From Bacteroidales bacterium (lineage in GTDB: Bacteria; Bacteroidota; Bacteroidia; Bacteroidales; Rikenellaceae), in assembly GCA_910574205.1 (NCBI GenBank), contig CAJSYJ010000001.1, positions 372,001 through 436,000 of the forward strand: 64,000 nt of DNA. Reading direction: 5' to 3'. Within the stretch, counting starts at the first letter, position 1. Each line of letters begins with the position of its first letter. Shown in pieces: positions 46,003 through 54,428 of this stretch. Under the pieces are notes generated by a model, which worked only from the letters and a program-made list of their open reading frames with translations, did no database searches and was not told the origin of the DNA. Position numbers and translations under genes: made by a program.

Positions 46003-46491
46003 ATGAAACGATTTACGACAGCCTTGATCGCCGCCTTGATTATCGGCGGCTGCGGTGCAGAGAAAGTGCAGGCGCAGCGCAAAGGAGAGTTCAGTCTGGG
46101 CGCACGCATGACACAATATTTTCGGGCTAAGACATTCGCACTGGGCATATACGGCAATTACGGCATCACGCGCTGGCTCGACATCGAGCCGGGCATCAAC
46201 TTCCTGTGCAAGGACAACAGCTCGGTCGACATATATTGCGATCTGCATCTGCTGCTCGAAGTGGCCGAGACGTGTTATATCTACCCTATCGCAGGCATAG
46301 GCCTTAGCGACATGTCGTCCGAGAGCCTCGGCTTCGACGGCTGGTCGTTCTCGGGAGCTCTCGGCGCAGGATTCAACTATCGGCTCAACCGCCGCCTGAC
46401 GACCTCCATACAGTGCAAATGGATAGCTCAGACGGCACACCGGCACCGCAACCCCGTATCGCTCTCGCTGGGCATAGAGTACGCGTTCTGA
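46003..46491 (+). CDS. Small outer-membrane beta-barrel protein
   Basis: This 162-residue protein has a signal peptide (MKRFTTALIAALIIGG...VQAQ) followed by about eight amphipathic strands such as GEFSLGARMTQYFRAKTFAL and WSFSGALGAGFNYRLN, ending in Phe (LGIEYAF). This matches small OmpA/OmpX-like barrels. The function is unknown. A cysteine in GGCGAE might suggest a lipobox, but the run continues to an AQ cleavage site typical of signal peptidase I. I used Met 46003; 45991 is also possible. Confidence 0.72.
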   Translation: MKRFTTALIAALIIGGCGAEKVQAQRKGEFSLGARMTQYFRAKTFALGIYGNYGITRWLDIEPGINFLCKDNSSVDIYCDLHLLLEVAETCYIYPIAGIGLSDMSSESLGFDGWSFSGALGAGFNYRLNRRLTTSIQCKWIAQTAHRHRNPVSLSLGIEYAF

Positions 46492-46572
46492 GACTGGGTC
46501 GCGACAAGGACCCGGTACCGCCCCTTGTTCGGGCAGGCTCCAAGACCTGTCCGAAAGCGCATCATACGAAGT

Positions 46573-46604
46573 CGCCCCTGCCGAAGGATTTCGGCAGGGG
46601 CGAT
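46573..46604. terminator. Bidirectional terminator between two barrel genes
   Basis: TCGCCCCTGCCGAA/TTCGGCAGGGGCGA arms (14 bases, four-base loop) lie between the converging genes at 46003 and 46648. Confidence 0.8.
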
Positions 46605-46647
46605 ATCATATCGGGACGGATGAAAGTCCCCTATCGTATACGCTATT

Positions 46648-47127
46648 TTAGAAATGGTAAGCTACGGCAAGGCCGAAGTTCCAGAAGCCGGGAGTGAAGA
46701 AGCCCTTGTCGCCACCGCCTGCAACGGCACCGATAACAGGTCGATAGTCTACATCGATCGAGATAGGCACGCTCTTGAACAGACAGCCGAAAGCGCACGA
46801 GCCGGCAACACCGATCAGAAAACCGGCATTGTCGAAGTTATACATACCCAACGCTGCACCGACACCGGCATTGAGATGCCACGTGCAGGTACGCGGAGTC
46901 CAGTTCCACTCGCAGCAACGCCAGTTGTAGATACCGGTCAGCGCCACACCGTCGTAGTTGGGGAACGCTACGGTAAACTGCAAGAAGTTCTCCGAGCTGA
47001 GGTTATAGTCGAACAGCAACTCGGCGCTGCCGCCAAATCTCAGACCGACGGCATACTTCGTATCCTGTGCCTTGGCTGCGGTTGCCACAGCGAAACACAT
47101 CATAACAGCAACAATAAACTTTTTCAT
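46648..47127 (-). CDS. Small secreted outer-membrane-type protein, Cys-rich
   Basis: This 159-residue protein has a clear signal peptide (MKKFIVAVMMCFAVATAAKAQ). The mature part has alternating strands (YAVGLRFGGSAELLFDYNLS; FLQFTVAFPNYDG) and ends WNFGLAVAYHF, like an outer-membrane barrel. Unusually, it has several Cys (NWRCCEWNW, TCTW, SCAFGCLF), which could form disulfides. The function is unknown. The start is ATG 47127; the upstream codon in frame is TTG. A -7-like TATATTTG (complement of 47162-47169) precedes it. Confidence 0.72.
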   Translation of the reverse strand: MKKFIVAVMMCFAVATAAKAQDTKYAVGLRFGGSAELLFDYNLSSENFLQFTVAFPNYDGVALTGIYNWRCCEWNWTPRTCTWHLNAGVGAALGMYNFDNAGFLIGVAGSCAFGCLFKSVPISIDVDYRPVIGAVAGGGDKGFFTPGFWNFGLAVAYHF

Positions 47128-47286
47128 AACCAATATTTTAATATAGTATTCGTTAATACAACAAATATAGCAAATTCTTTCGATCGCGAGCCTGCCTGCC
47201 GCCGAAATTCAACAAACCGACAAAAAGTTTCATCGAATACGGCCGACATTCGACCTTCGATAAGGCAAGGATCATGCAAAACGCAA

Positions 47287-47835
47287 CTATCGCTTCGTCT
47301 TATACGAACACGAGTAGGCTCCCTTGCTGAGTTTGTAGAGCTTATTCTTTATCAGATTCCGTCTCAGCGGAGAGAGATGATCGGTAAAGACCTTGCCCTC
47401 GATATGGTCGTATTCGTGCTGGATGACGCGCGCCGGATGACCGTCGAACTCCTCGTCGTGCTCGACGAATTTCTCGTCGAGATAGCGCATGCGTATTCTG
47501 ACCGGACGCCGCACATTCTCGTGCAGACCCGGCAGAGACAGACAGCCCTCCTCGAAAAGGTCGGTCTGGTCGGAGTGTTCGTATATATACGGATTCACGA
47601 AGACGCGACGATAGTCGGCCAGCGACGGATCGTCGGCGCCCCACGGCGTGCAGTCGACGATGAACATGCGGATGTTCTTGCCGATCTGCGGCGCAGCCAG
47701 TCCAACGCCCTCGGCATCTTCGAGCGTGAGGAACATATCCTCGACCAGCTTGTCGAAACCGGGATAATCCTTGTCTATGTCGACCGAAACGTTCCGCAGC
47801 GTCTGCGAACCGTAAATCACAATCGGATAAATCAT
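47287..47835 (-). CDS. def: Peptide deformylase
   Basis: The enzyme removes the formyl group from the N-terminus of nascent proteins. All three PDF motifs are intact: GVGLAAPQ (43-50), EGCLSLP with metal ligand Cys98, and HEYDH (140-144) with His140 and His144 and the catalytic Glu141. The 182-residue length is normal. It follows ruvX after 12 bases and so is the last gene of a glyS-ruvX-def operon. The basic C-terminal tail may contact the ribosome. Confidence 0.97.
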   Translation of the reverse strand: MIYPIVIYGSQTLRNVSVDIDKDYPGFDKLVEDMFLTLEDAEGVGLAAPQIGKNIRMFIVDCTPWGADDPSLADYRRVFVNPYIYEHSDQTDLFEEGCLSLPGLHENVRRPVRIRMRYLDEKFVEHDEEFDGHPARVIQHEYDHIEGKVFTDHLSPLRRNLIKNKLYKLSKGAYSCSYKTKR

Positions 47836-47847
47836 AATATCATACCT

Positions 47848-48267
47848 TTAATATGTTGTCGAAGAGGACATGTAGTCCTGTAAAATTATCGTCGCCGAGA
47901 CCTTGTCCACCAGCGACTTGTCGCGTCGTGCCATTTTGCCGATACCGCTCTGACGTATGGCGCGCTGCGCCAGCACCGACGTGAAGCGCTCGTCGTAGAC
48001 ATCCACCCTCTTGTCGGGATAGGCGTGTCGCAGGCGGCCGACCAGAGGTTCGACGAACCTCATCGTATCCGACGGCGAGCCGTCCATGCGGCGCGGATAG
48101 CCCACGACGATAGTATCGACCTGCTCACGGGCGCAGTAGTCGGCGATATAGCGTTCGAGCGAGCGCGTGTCGACCGTCTCCAACGCCGTAGCGATGATAC
48201 GCAGCGGATCGCTGACGGCCAGACCCGTGCGACGGGTGCCGTAATCGATTGCCAGAATACGAGCCAC
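47848..48267 (-). CDS. ruvX: RuvX/YqgF family putative Holliday junction resolvase
   Basis: This 139-residue RNase H-like protein starts with GTG (MARILAIDYGTRRTGLAVSD), with the first catalytic Asp at position 8. VVGYPRRMDGSPSDTM and VYDERFTSVLAQRAI are the other family motifs. RuvX proteins are linked to Holliday junction resolution and to 16S rRNA processing. It lies 11 bases after glyS and 12 bases before def on the same strand. No alternative ATG gives a better N-terminus. Confidence 0.94.
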   Translation of the reverse strand: MARILAIDYGTRRTGLAVSDPLRIIATALETVDTRSLERYIADYCAREQVDTIVVGYPRRMDGSPSDTMRFVEPLVGRLRHAYPDKRVDVYDERFTSVLAQRAIRQSGIGKMARRDKSLVDKVSATIILQDYMSSSTTY

Positions 48268-48278
48268 GTCAGCGCAGT

Positions 48279-49823
48279 TTAGGCTCTGACCTGTTCGAGC
48301 AGACGGCGCATCGATACCTCCCTGTCGACCAGCTGCGGCAGAGCCTCGACGGCGATGCGCTCCTGCTCCATAGTGTCGCGGTGGCGCACGGTAACCGTGC
48401 CGTCTTCCAGCGTGCGATGGTCGACAGTAACGCAGAGCGGCGTGCCGACGGCATCCTGACGGCGGTAACGCTTGCCGATAGAGTCCTTCTCGTCGTAGGC
48501 CACGTTATGGTCGAATTTGAGCATGTCGACGATCTTCTGCGCCGTCTCGGGCAGTCCGTCCTTCTTGACCAGAGGCATGACAGCCACCTTGGTCGGCGCC
48601 AGAGGAGCGGGGATGCGCAATACGACACGCTCCTCGCCGCCGTCGATCTTCTCCTCGGTATAGGCCGCCGACATGATTTGCAGGAACATGCGGTCTACGC
48701 CGATCGACGTCTCGACAACGTAAGGAACATAGCTCTCGCCCTTCTCGGGGTCGAAATACTGTATCTTCTTGCCGGAAAACTCCTGATGACGGCTCAGGTC
48801 GTAATCGGTGCGCGAGTGTATGCCCTCGACCTCCTTGAAGCCGAAGGGGAAGTTGAACTCGATGTCCGTCGCGGCATTGGCGTAGTGCGCCAGTTTGTCG
48901 TGGTCGTGGAACCGGTAGTTGTCATGGCCGAAGCCCAGCGCGCGGTGCCATGCCATACGCGTCTGTTTCCACTGCTGCCACCAATTCATCTCGTCGCCCG
49001 GGCGCACGAAGAACTGCATCTCCATCTGCTCGAACTCCCTCATGCGGAATATGAACTGACGTGCCACGATCTCGTTGCGGAACGCCTTGCCGATCTGCGC
49101 GATACCGAACGGCAGCTTCATGCGTCCGGTCTTCTGCACGTTGAGAAAGTTGACGAATATGCCCTGCGCCGTCTCGGGACGCAGATATATCGTCGACGCA
49201 CCGTCGGCCGTCGATCCCATTTGAGTCGAGAACATAAGGTTGAACTGTCTTACCTCTGTCCAGTTGCGCGTGCCCGATATGGGGCATACGATCTCGCAGT
49301 CGAGAATTATCTGGCGCAGCTCGTTAAGGTCGTTGGCATTCAGAGCCTCGGCGAAACGCTCGTGCACGGCGTCGCGCTTGGCTGCGATATCGGCCACGCG
49401 CGGAGAGGTGGCACGGTACTGCTCCTCGTCGAAGGCCTCGCCGAAGCGCTTGCGCGCCTTCTCCACCTCCTTGGAGATCTTCTCGTCCTGCTTGGCGAGC
49501 CAATCCTCGATCAGCACGTCGGCACGGTAACGCTTCTTCGAATCGCGGTTGTCGATAAGCGGATCGTTGAACGCGCCGACATGTCCCGAAGCCTCCCACG
49601 TGCGGGGGTGCATGAAGATCGCAGCGTCGAGACCCACGATGTTCTCGTGCAGCTTGACCATCGAATCCCACCAGTAGCGCTTGATATTGTTCTTCAACTC
49701 GACGCCGTTCTGGCCGTAGTCGTACACGGCACCCAGACCGTCGTATATTTCGCTCGAAGGGAATATGAATCCGTACTCCTTGCAGTGAGCCACGAGTTTC
49801 TTGAAAAGTTCGTCCTGTGTCAT
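48279..49823 (-). CDS. glyS: Glycyl-tRNA synthetase (single-chain, dimeric type)
   Basis: This 514-residue class II enzyme is of the alpha2 type, not the bacterial alpha2beta2 type. The N-terminal MTQDELFKKLVAHCKEYGFI, the motif-2 region IAQIGKAFRNEIVARQFIFR and the C-terminal anticodon-binding part (VAVMPLVKKDGLPETAQKIV) are conserved. The longer open frame begins with TTG ten codons upstream; ATG 49823 is preferred. It is first in the glyS-ruvX-def operon. A TACCTTTG box on the minus strand in the 49854-49880 region is its likely promoter, although the -33 part is poor. Confidence 0.97.
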   Translation of the reverse strand: MTQDELFKKLVAHCKEYGFIFPSSEIYDGLGAVYDYGQNGVELKNNIKRYWWDSMVKLHENIVGLDAAIFMHPRTWEASGHVGAFNDPLIDNRDSKKRYRADVLIEDWLAKQDEKISKEVEKARKRFGEAFDEEQYRATSPRVADIAAKRDAVHERFAEALNANDLNELRQIILDCEIVCPISGTRNWTEVRQFNLMFSTQMGSTADGASTIYLRPETAQGIFVNFLNVQKTGRMKLPFGIAQIGKAFRNEIVARQFIFRMREFEQMEMQFFVRPGDEMNWWQQWKQTRMAWHRALGFGHDNYRFHDHDKLAHYANAATDIEFNFPFGFKEVEGIHSRTDYDLSRHQEFSGKKIQYFDPEKGESYVPYVVETSIGVDRMFLQIMSAAYTEEKIDGGEERVVLRIPAPLAPTKVAVMPLVKKDGLPETAQKIVDMLKFDHNVAYDEKDSIGKRYRRQDAVGTPLCVTVDHRTLEDGTVTVRHRDTMEQERIAVEALPQLVDREVSMRRLLEQVRA

Positions 49824-49946
49824 CGTATTTCGTTTTGTTATATACCTGTTCAATAGATTTACAAAGGTACATATAAAAAATCAAAATCGATAATCCAGCC
49901 CGCGGAAATATCGGAAAACGACGCCCAGTGCCACTTGCCGGCAAGC

Positions 49947-50603
49947 TCAGAGCAGCGAATGAGAACGGAAGCTGTAAGAGTCGCCGCTGCGGGCGATGAC
50001 GATATGGTCGAGCAGCTTTATGTCGAACAGACGGCAGGCGTCGGCCACACGCCGCGTGAGGTGCCTGTCCTGCTCGCTCGCCTCGGCCGCCCCGGACGGG
50101 TGGTTGTGTACCAGGATGATCTGCGTCGAAAGCAGCTCCAAGGCGCGTTTGACGATAAGCCTGTGGTCGACGACCGTGGCCTGCACGCCGCCCTGACTCA
50201 CGCGCATGCGCTCGATGACGCGATTCGACGAGGTAAGATACAGCGCCCAGCACTCCTCGTAGGGCAGTGCATCGACCAGCGGGCGCATCAGACGCTCGAC
50301 GTCGTCGCTCGACGCTATGTCGACGACATCGCGGCTGCGCTCGGCAGCCACGCGGCGCCCCAGCTCGACGGCCGCTTTGAGACGCTCGGCACGCCGCAGC
50401 CCCATGCCGGCGATCATGCGCAGCCGCGACACGTCGCACGATGCGAGCGTCGCGAGCGAACCGCGGCACGCTTCGAGCACGGCCGCCGAGAGGTCGCGTC
50501 CCGACCCGCCGCCGCACTCGACACCGAGCAGCAGCGACAGCAGCTCTTCGTCGCTCAACGAAGCGACGCCGCGCGCAAGGGCTTTATCGGACAATGTATT
50601 CAT
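49947..50603 (-). CDS. radC: RadC-family JAB/MPN-domain protein
   Basis: This 218-residue protein has an N-terminal helix-hairpin-helix part (LRMIAGMGLRRAERLKAAVE) and a C-terminal MPN domain with the metal motif HNHPSGAAEASEQD (His166, His168, Asp179). The ATP- and DNA-related role first proposed for RadC is not confirmed, and the family is now seen as a putative metal-dependent hydrolase. It follows rnc after 76 bases, with a small hairpin just upstream of its ATG. Confidence 0.93.
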   Translation of the reverse strand: MNTLSDKALARGVASLSDEELLSLLLGVECGGGSGRDLSAAVLEACRGSLATLASCDVSRLRMIAGMGLRRAERLKAAVELGRRVAAERSRDVVDIASSDDVERLMRPLVDALPYEECWALYLTSSNRVIERMRVSQGGVQATVVDHRLIVKRALELLSTQIILVHNHPSGAAEASEQDRHLTRRVADACRLFDIKLLDHIVIARSGDSYSFRSHSLL

Positions 50604-50608
50604 AAATG

Positions 50609-50631
50609 AAAAAATCGCAGATCACTCTGCG
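50609..50631 (-). terminator. Small terminator or leader hairpin between rnc and radC
   Basis: CGCAGA/TCTGCG arms with a four-base loop are followed by a run of T on the minus strand, ending only six bases before the radC ATG. It may end the rnc transcript or attenuate radC. A TAACTTCG promoter-like box lies just before it (complement of 50632-50639). Confidence 0.55.
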
Positions 50632-50679
50632 AAGTTACTCATTTTTGTCCGATAAAATATTTTATTCCGGAAAAATTTA

Positions 50680-51468
50680 TCACGCCTGGCGTCTTATGCG
50701 GTCGACACGGTCGAGCAGTTCGGCGCTCTGCTCGTCGCTTATGGTCATCGAGCTCTGCGACACGGAGTACGATGCGCTCTGCTCGGCCTCCTTCTTCGAC
50801 TCGCCGGAACCATGACCCACGACTATGCCGTCGACATAGACCGTCGAATGGAACATCGGGTGGCTCGAAGAGTGACCGCGTTCGTGGTCGGTGCGAAATT
50901 CGATGGCATGGCGGTTCTTCTGGCACCACTCGATAAGGCGGCTCTTGAAATCGGTCTCCGACGAGAGCATCTCCTCCATGCTCAGGTGGCGGCCGTAGAT
51001 ATCGTTGATGAGCAGACGATTGACAAATTCGTATCCCTGATCGAGATATATGGCGCCCATCATAGCCTCGAAAGCATCGCCGTAGATATGCTTCTGCGTG
51101 AAGTTGCCGCTCGAATTGCAGATCACGTGCGCATCGAGGCCAATGCTGTGCGCGATGCCGTTGAGCGACTGGCGAGATACGATCTTCGAACGCAGCTGCG
51201 TCATGAAGCCCTCGTCGCGATCGGGAAACTCGATGAAGAGGTAGTCCGACGTAACGCTCTCGATAACGGCGTCGCCCAGAAATTCGAGACGTTCGTTATT
51301 GATCTGCTGTCCGCTGTCGAGCACGACCGATGCCGACTTGTGGATCAGAGCCAGCTTGTAGAGCTCGATATTGTGCGGCACGAATCCGAACATGTCGTCG
51401 ACGGCGGCATAGTAGCGGCTGTCGCGACCGAAACGTCGGCGGAAAGGGCGTAAGATGAAATCGAACAT
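50680..51468 (-). CDS. rnc: Ribonuclease III
   Basis: The enzyme cuts double-stranded RNA in rRNA and mRNA processing. The signature NNERLEFLGDAVIE is at 57-70 (Glu62, Asp66) and the second metal site is in GDAFEAMMGAIYLDQG. The C-terminal dsRNA-binding domain spans about 172-235 (HPMFHSTVYVDGIVVGHGSG). The 262-residue length is slightly long because of an acidic tail. It follows fabF by 15 bases in the acpP-fabF-rnc order common in Bacteroidetes. Confidence 0.97.
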   Translation of the reverse strand: MFDFILRPFRRRFGRDSRYYAAVDDMFGFVPHNIELYKLALIHKSASVVLDSGQQINNERLEFLGDAVIESVTSDYLFIEFPDRDEGFMTQLRSKIVSRQSLNGIAHSIGLDAHVICNSSGNFTQKHIYGDAFEAMMGAIYLDQGYEFVNRLLINDIYGRHLSMEEMLSSETDFKSRLIEWCQKNRHAIEFRTDHERGHSSSHPMFHSTVYVDGIVVGHGSGESKKEAEQSASYSVSQSSMTISDEQSAELLDRVDRIRRQA

Positions 51469-51483
51469 GGCTGAGCGGATCTT

Positions 51484-52740
51484 TTATTGCTGAGATACTT
51501 TGCGGAATATGACCGTCGAGTTGTGGCCTCCGAATCCGAACGTATTGCTCAGTGCGCATCGCACGCGGCGATGCTGCGCACGGCCGAGCGTAAGGTTCAG
51601 ACGCGGATCGATCCTCTCGTCGAGACGCTCGACGTTGATCGTCGGCGGAATGGTCTCGCGCACGATAGCCATGACGCATGCTATGGCCTCGATTGCGGCC
51701 GCGGCACCCAGCAGGTGTCCGGTCATGGATTTGGTCGACGATATGTTGACATCGTACAGACGCTCGCCGAACAGCTCCGAGAGAGCCTTCAACTCGGCGA
51801 TATCGCCCAAAGGGGTCGACGTGCCGTGGACGTTGATGTAGTCGATGTCGTCTATGGCGGCCGACGCGTCGTCGAGCGCTTCGCGCATGGAGCGGATAGC
51901 ACCCGCACCCTCGGGATGCGGAGCCGTCATGTGATAGGCGTCGGCAGACATACCGCCGCCGGCGACCTCGCAGTAGATATGCGCACCGCGCCGAAGGGCA
52001 TGTTCGTACTCCTCCAAGACAAGTGCGCCGGCACCCTCGCCCATGACGAAGCCGTCGCGGTCGGCATCGAACGGACGCGACGCATGCGCGGGATCGTCGT
52101 TGCGCGTAGACAGAGCCTGCATGGAGCTGAATCCGCCCACGCCCGGGACGTTTATCGCCGCCTCCGAGCCGCCTGTAACCACTATATCGGCCTTGCCCAG
52201 ACGTATTGCGTTGAGCGAGTCGATAATGGCATGGTTGGACGAAGCGCAGGCCGAGGTAACGCAGTAGTTAGGCCCCATGAATCCGTACTTCATGGCGATA
52301 TGCCCCGCCGCCAGATCGGCGATCATGCGAGGAACGAAGAATGGACTAAACCGAGGGATCTCTCCTCCCTTGGCATAGTCCATACATTCGTTATAATAGG
52401 TCTCGATACCTCCGACGCCGGAGCTCCAAATAACGCCGCAACGCTGTCTGTCGATCGACTCGTCGTCGAGACGTGCGTCGCTCACGGCCTCGGCGGCCGC
52501 TATGAGCGCATATTGGACGAAAGGATCGTACTTGCGTACCTCCTTGCGGTCGAAGTACCGGGTCCAATCGTAATTTTTAATCTCGCAGGCGAATCTGACC
52601 TTGAAGGCCGAAGCGTCGAATCGCGTGATCGGAGCCGCACCGCTCACACCGTCTTCCAGATTGCGGACATACTCTGCGATATCCGCACCCAGAGGGTTGA
52701 TCGTGCCCAGTCCCGTGACGACGACTCTATGCAACTCCAT
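51484..52740 (-). CDS. fabF: 3-oxoacyl-ACP synthase II (FabF)
   Basis: FabF condenses malonyl-ACP with acyl-ACP in fatty acid elongation. The catalytic Cys165 is in TSACASSNH, the two His are in NVHGTSTPLGD and SMTGHLLGAAAA, and the C-terminal NTFGFGGHN is the usual last motif. I chose ATG 52740 (MELHRVVVTGLG), giving 418 residues, over a TTG 33 bases upstream. It lies between acpP (45-base gap) and rnc (15-base gap). Confidence 0.97.
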   Translation of the reverse strand: MELHRVVVTGLGTINPLGADIAEYVRNLEDGVSGAAPITRFDASAFKVRFACEIKNYDWTRYFDRKEVRKYDPFVQYALIAAAEAVSDARLDDESIDRQRCGVIWSSGVGGIETYYNECMDYAKGGEIPRFSPFFVPRMIADLAAGHIAMKYGFMGPNYCVTSACASSNHAIIDSLNAIRLGKADIVVTGGSEAAINVPGVGGFSSMQALSTRNDDPAHASRPFDADRDGFVMGEGAGALVLEEYEHALRRGAHIYCEVAGGGMSADAYHMTAPHPEGAGAIRSMREALDDASAAIDDIDYINVHGTSTPLGDIAELKALSELFGERLYDVNISSTKSMTGHLLGAAAAIEAIACVMAIVRETIPPTINVERLDERIDPRLNLTLGRAQHRRVRCALSNTFGFGGHNSTVIFRKVSQQ

Positions 52741-52785
52741 CGATGAAAGGTTGGATTCTGCCGTTGCAGACAAAAACGACGGAAA

Positions 52786-53022
52786 TTATTTCTTGTGCTC
52801 CTCGATGTAGGTAATAGCGTCGCCTACGGTAGCGATCTTCTCTGCGTCCTCGTCGGGGATCTGGATATCGAAAGCCTTCTCGAACTCCATGATCAACTCA
52901 ACAGTGTCGAGCGAATCAGCACCGAGATGTGCGGTAAAGCTTGCTTCGGGTACAACCTCAGACTCCTTAACACCCAATTTGTCTACGATGATCTCGACAA
53001 CCTTTGACTGAATTTCTGACAT
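52786..53022 (-). CDS. acpP: Acyl carrier protein
   Basis: This 78-residue acidic protein carries acyl chains on a phosphopantetheine arm attached to Ser37 in [16 protein letters not shown]. The start [20 protein letters not shown] and the end [11 protein letters not shown] are typical. The longer frame upstream to 53139 reads across the promoter region and is not used. It is the first gene of acpP-fabF-rnc. Confidence 0.98.
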   Translation of the reverse strand: MSEIQSKVVEIIVDKLGVKESEVVPEASFTAHLGADSLDTVELIMEFEKAFDIQIPDEDAEKIATVGDAITYIEEHKK

Positions 53023-53117
53023 AATTAAATAAGTTTTAGTTAAACATTTATATAAATATTCCGTCGTTATCCTCTCGATTATTACGTGAATCGGGACAAA
53101 AATAACACTTTTTTTAT

Positions 53118-53125
53118 TATCTTTG
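53118..53125 (+). promoter_or_regulatory. -7 box of the pepE promoter
   Basis: TATCTTTG lies 72 bases before the pepE ATG; no clear -33 element. Confidence 0.5.
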
Positions 53126-53196
53126 ACAATATATCGCAATTTTTTTATCCGGCGACACCGGGCAAAAGATTAGAACGTATTTATATTCAGTATATT

Positions 53197-53901
53197 ATGA
53201 GATTATTATTAATTTCCAATTCCACCAATGCGGGCGAGGAGTACCTCAAATACCCCATTGAGCAGATAGGCCGTCTGCTGAGCGGCGTAAAGACGATCGT
53301 ATTCGTGCCGTACGCAGCCGTGACATTCTCCTACGACGAATACGTAAGAAAGGTGCAGGCGCGCTTCGACGAGATCGGCATACGCGTCGAGTCGGTGCAC
53401 CGCGCCGCCGACCCGTGCCGCATGGTCAGGCAGGCCGAGGCGATATGCGTCGGCGGCGGCAACACCTTCGCCCTGACGCGCATGATGCAGAAGCAGGGGT
53501 TGATGAAGGCCATACTCGGACGCATAAAGGCCGGCATACCGTACGTCGGCTGGTCGGCCGGCAGCAACGTAGCATGCCCCACGATATGCACCACCAACGA
53601 CATGCCCATAGTACAGCCCGAGTCGTTCAAGGCGATAGGCGCCGTAAAGTTCCAGATCAACCCCCACTATCTCGACGCCAACCCCGAGGGACATGCGGGA
53701 GAGACGCGCGAGCAGCGCATAGCCGAATACGTACAGGCCAATCCGCGCCGATACGTAGCCGGTCTCCGCGAGGGCTGCATGCTGCTGGTGGAGAACGGAC
53801 GCATCGAGCTTATAGGCAAGCGGCCGATGCGCATATTCAAAAAGGGCATAGCGCCATACGAGGTCAACGCCGGCGACGATCTGAGCTTCCTGCTCGGATA
53901 G
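53197..53901 (+). CDS. pepE: Peptidase E (alpha-aspartyl dipeptidase)
   Basis: This 234-residue S51 serine peptidase cleaves dipeptides with N-terminal Asp. The catalytic residues fall at the family's usual positions: Ser120 in GWSAGSN, Asp135 in TTNDMPI and His157 in QINPHYLD. VGGGNTFALTRMM is the other conserved loop. The yraN gene follows after six bases, so the two form an operon. It adds to the peptide-use enzymes in this window. Confidence 0.96.
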   Translation: MRLLLISNSTNAGEEYLKYPIEQIGRLLSGVKTIVFVPYAAVTFSYDEYVRKVQARFDEIGIRVESVHRAADPCRMVRQAEAICVGGGNTFALTRMMQKQGLMKAILGRIKAGIPYVGWSAGSNVACPTICTTNDMPIVQPESFKAIGAVKFQINPHYLDANPEGHAGETREQRIAEYVQANPRRYVAGLREGCMLLVENGRIELIGKRPMRIFKKGIAPYEVNAGDDLSFLLG

Positions 53902-53907
53902 GAGGCG

Positions 53908-54267
53908 ATGAACGGCAGCAGCGCACAGACCGGCAAGGCAGGCGAGCGGATGACCGTCGAGTGGTTGCGCACGCAGGGGTTTTATATCTGCGAACGCAAC
54001 TGGCGGGCAGGCCGATACGAGATCGACATCATCGCCATGCGGTGGGATACGGTGCACTTCGTCGAGGTCAAGACGCGTCGCAGTGGCGGGTGGGTTTCGC
54101 CCCACACCGCTGTCGATGCGTCCAAGATCCGGGCGTTGCGACGTGCGGCGTCGGCTTATCTGGCCATGCACCGCATGAGCCGCTACCATATTCAGTTCGA
54201 TCTGGCCGCCGTCGAGACATTTCCCGACGGACACGCAGATCTGCAATACACGGAAAACATCATCTGA
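53908..54267 (+). CDS. YraN/UPF0102 family nuclease-like protein
   Basis: This 119-residue protein has the Holliday-junction-resolvase-like fold of UPF0102: GKAGERMTVEWL at the N-terminus, the metal-binding pattern YEIDIIAMRWDTVHFVEVKT with Asp and the ExK pair, and VDASKIRALRRAASAYLA. The function is not firmly known; a nuclease role is suggested by the fold. The ATG has a Shine-Dalgarno-like GGAGG only a few bases upstream, which is rare in this genome. Confidence 0.92.
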   Translation: MNGSSAQTGKAGERMTVEWLRTQGFYICERNWRAGRYEIDIIAMRWDTVHFVEVKTRRSGGWVSPHTAVDASKIRALRRAASAYLAMHRMSRYHIQFDLAAVETFPDGHADLQYTENII

Positions 54268-54374
54268 CACCCGGCAGCGGGTAGTCCGGCAGCCTGCGCA
54301 GAAGGTCATTGCGGCAGCGCGTAGCAAGCCGCAGCTGCAAGCCCGTGCAAAGAGCTGTGACCGCGACCGAAAAA

Positions 54375-54406
54375 TTTGGCTTTTGCCCCTATTTTCACTA
54401 CCTTTG
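54375..54406 (+). promoter_or_regulatory. Promoter of waaA
   Basis: TTTG, 20 bases, TACCTTTG, 22 bases before the waaA ATG. Confidence 0.85.
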
Positions 54407-54428
54407 CCGCGTAAGAAACTACACTGGA

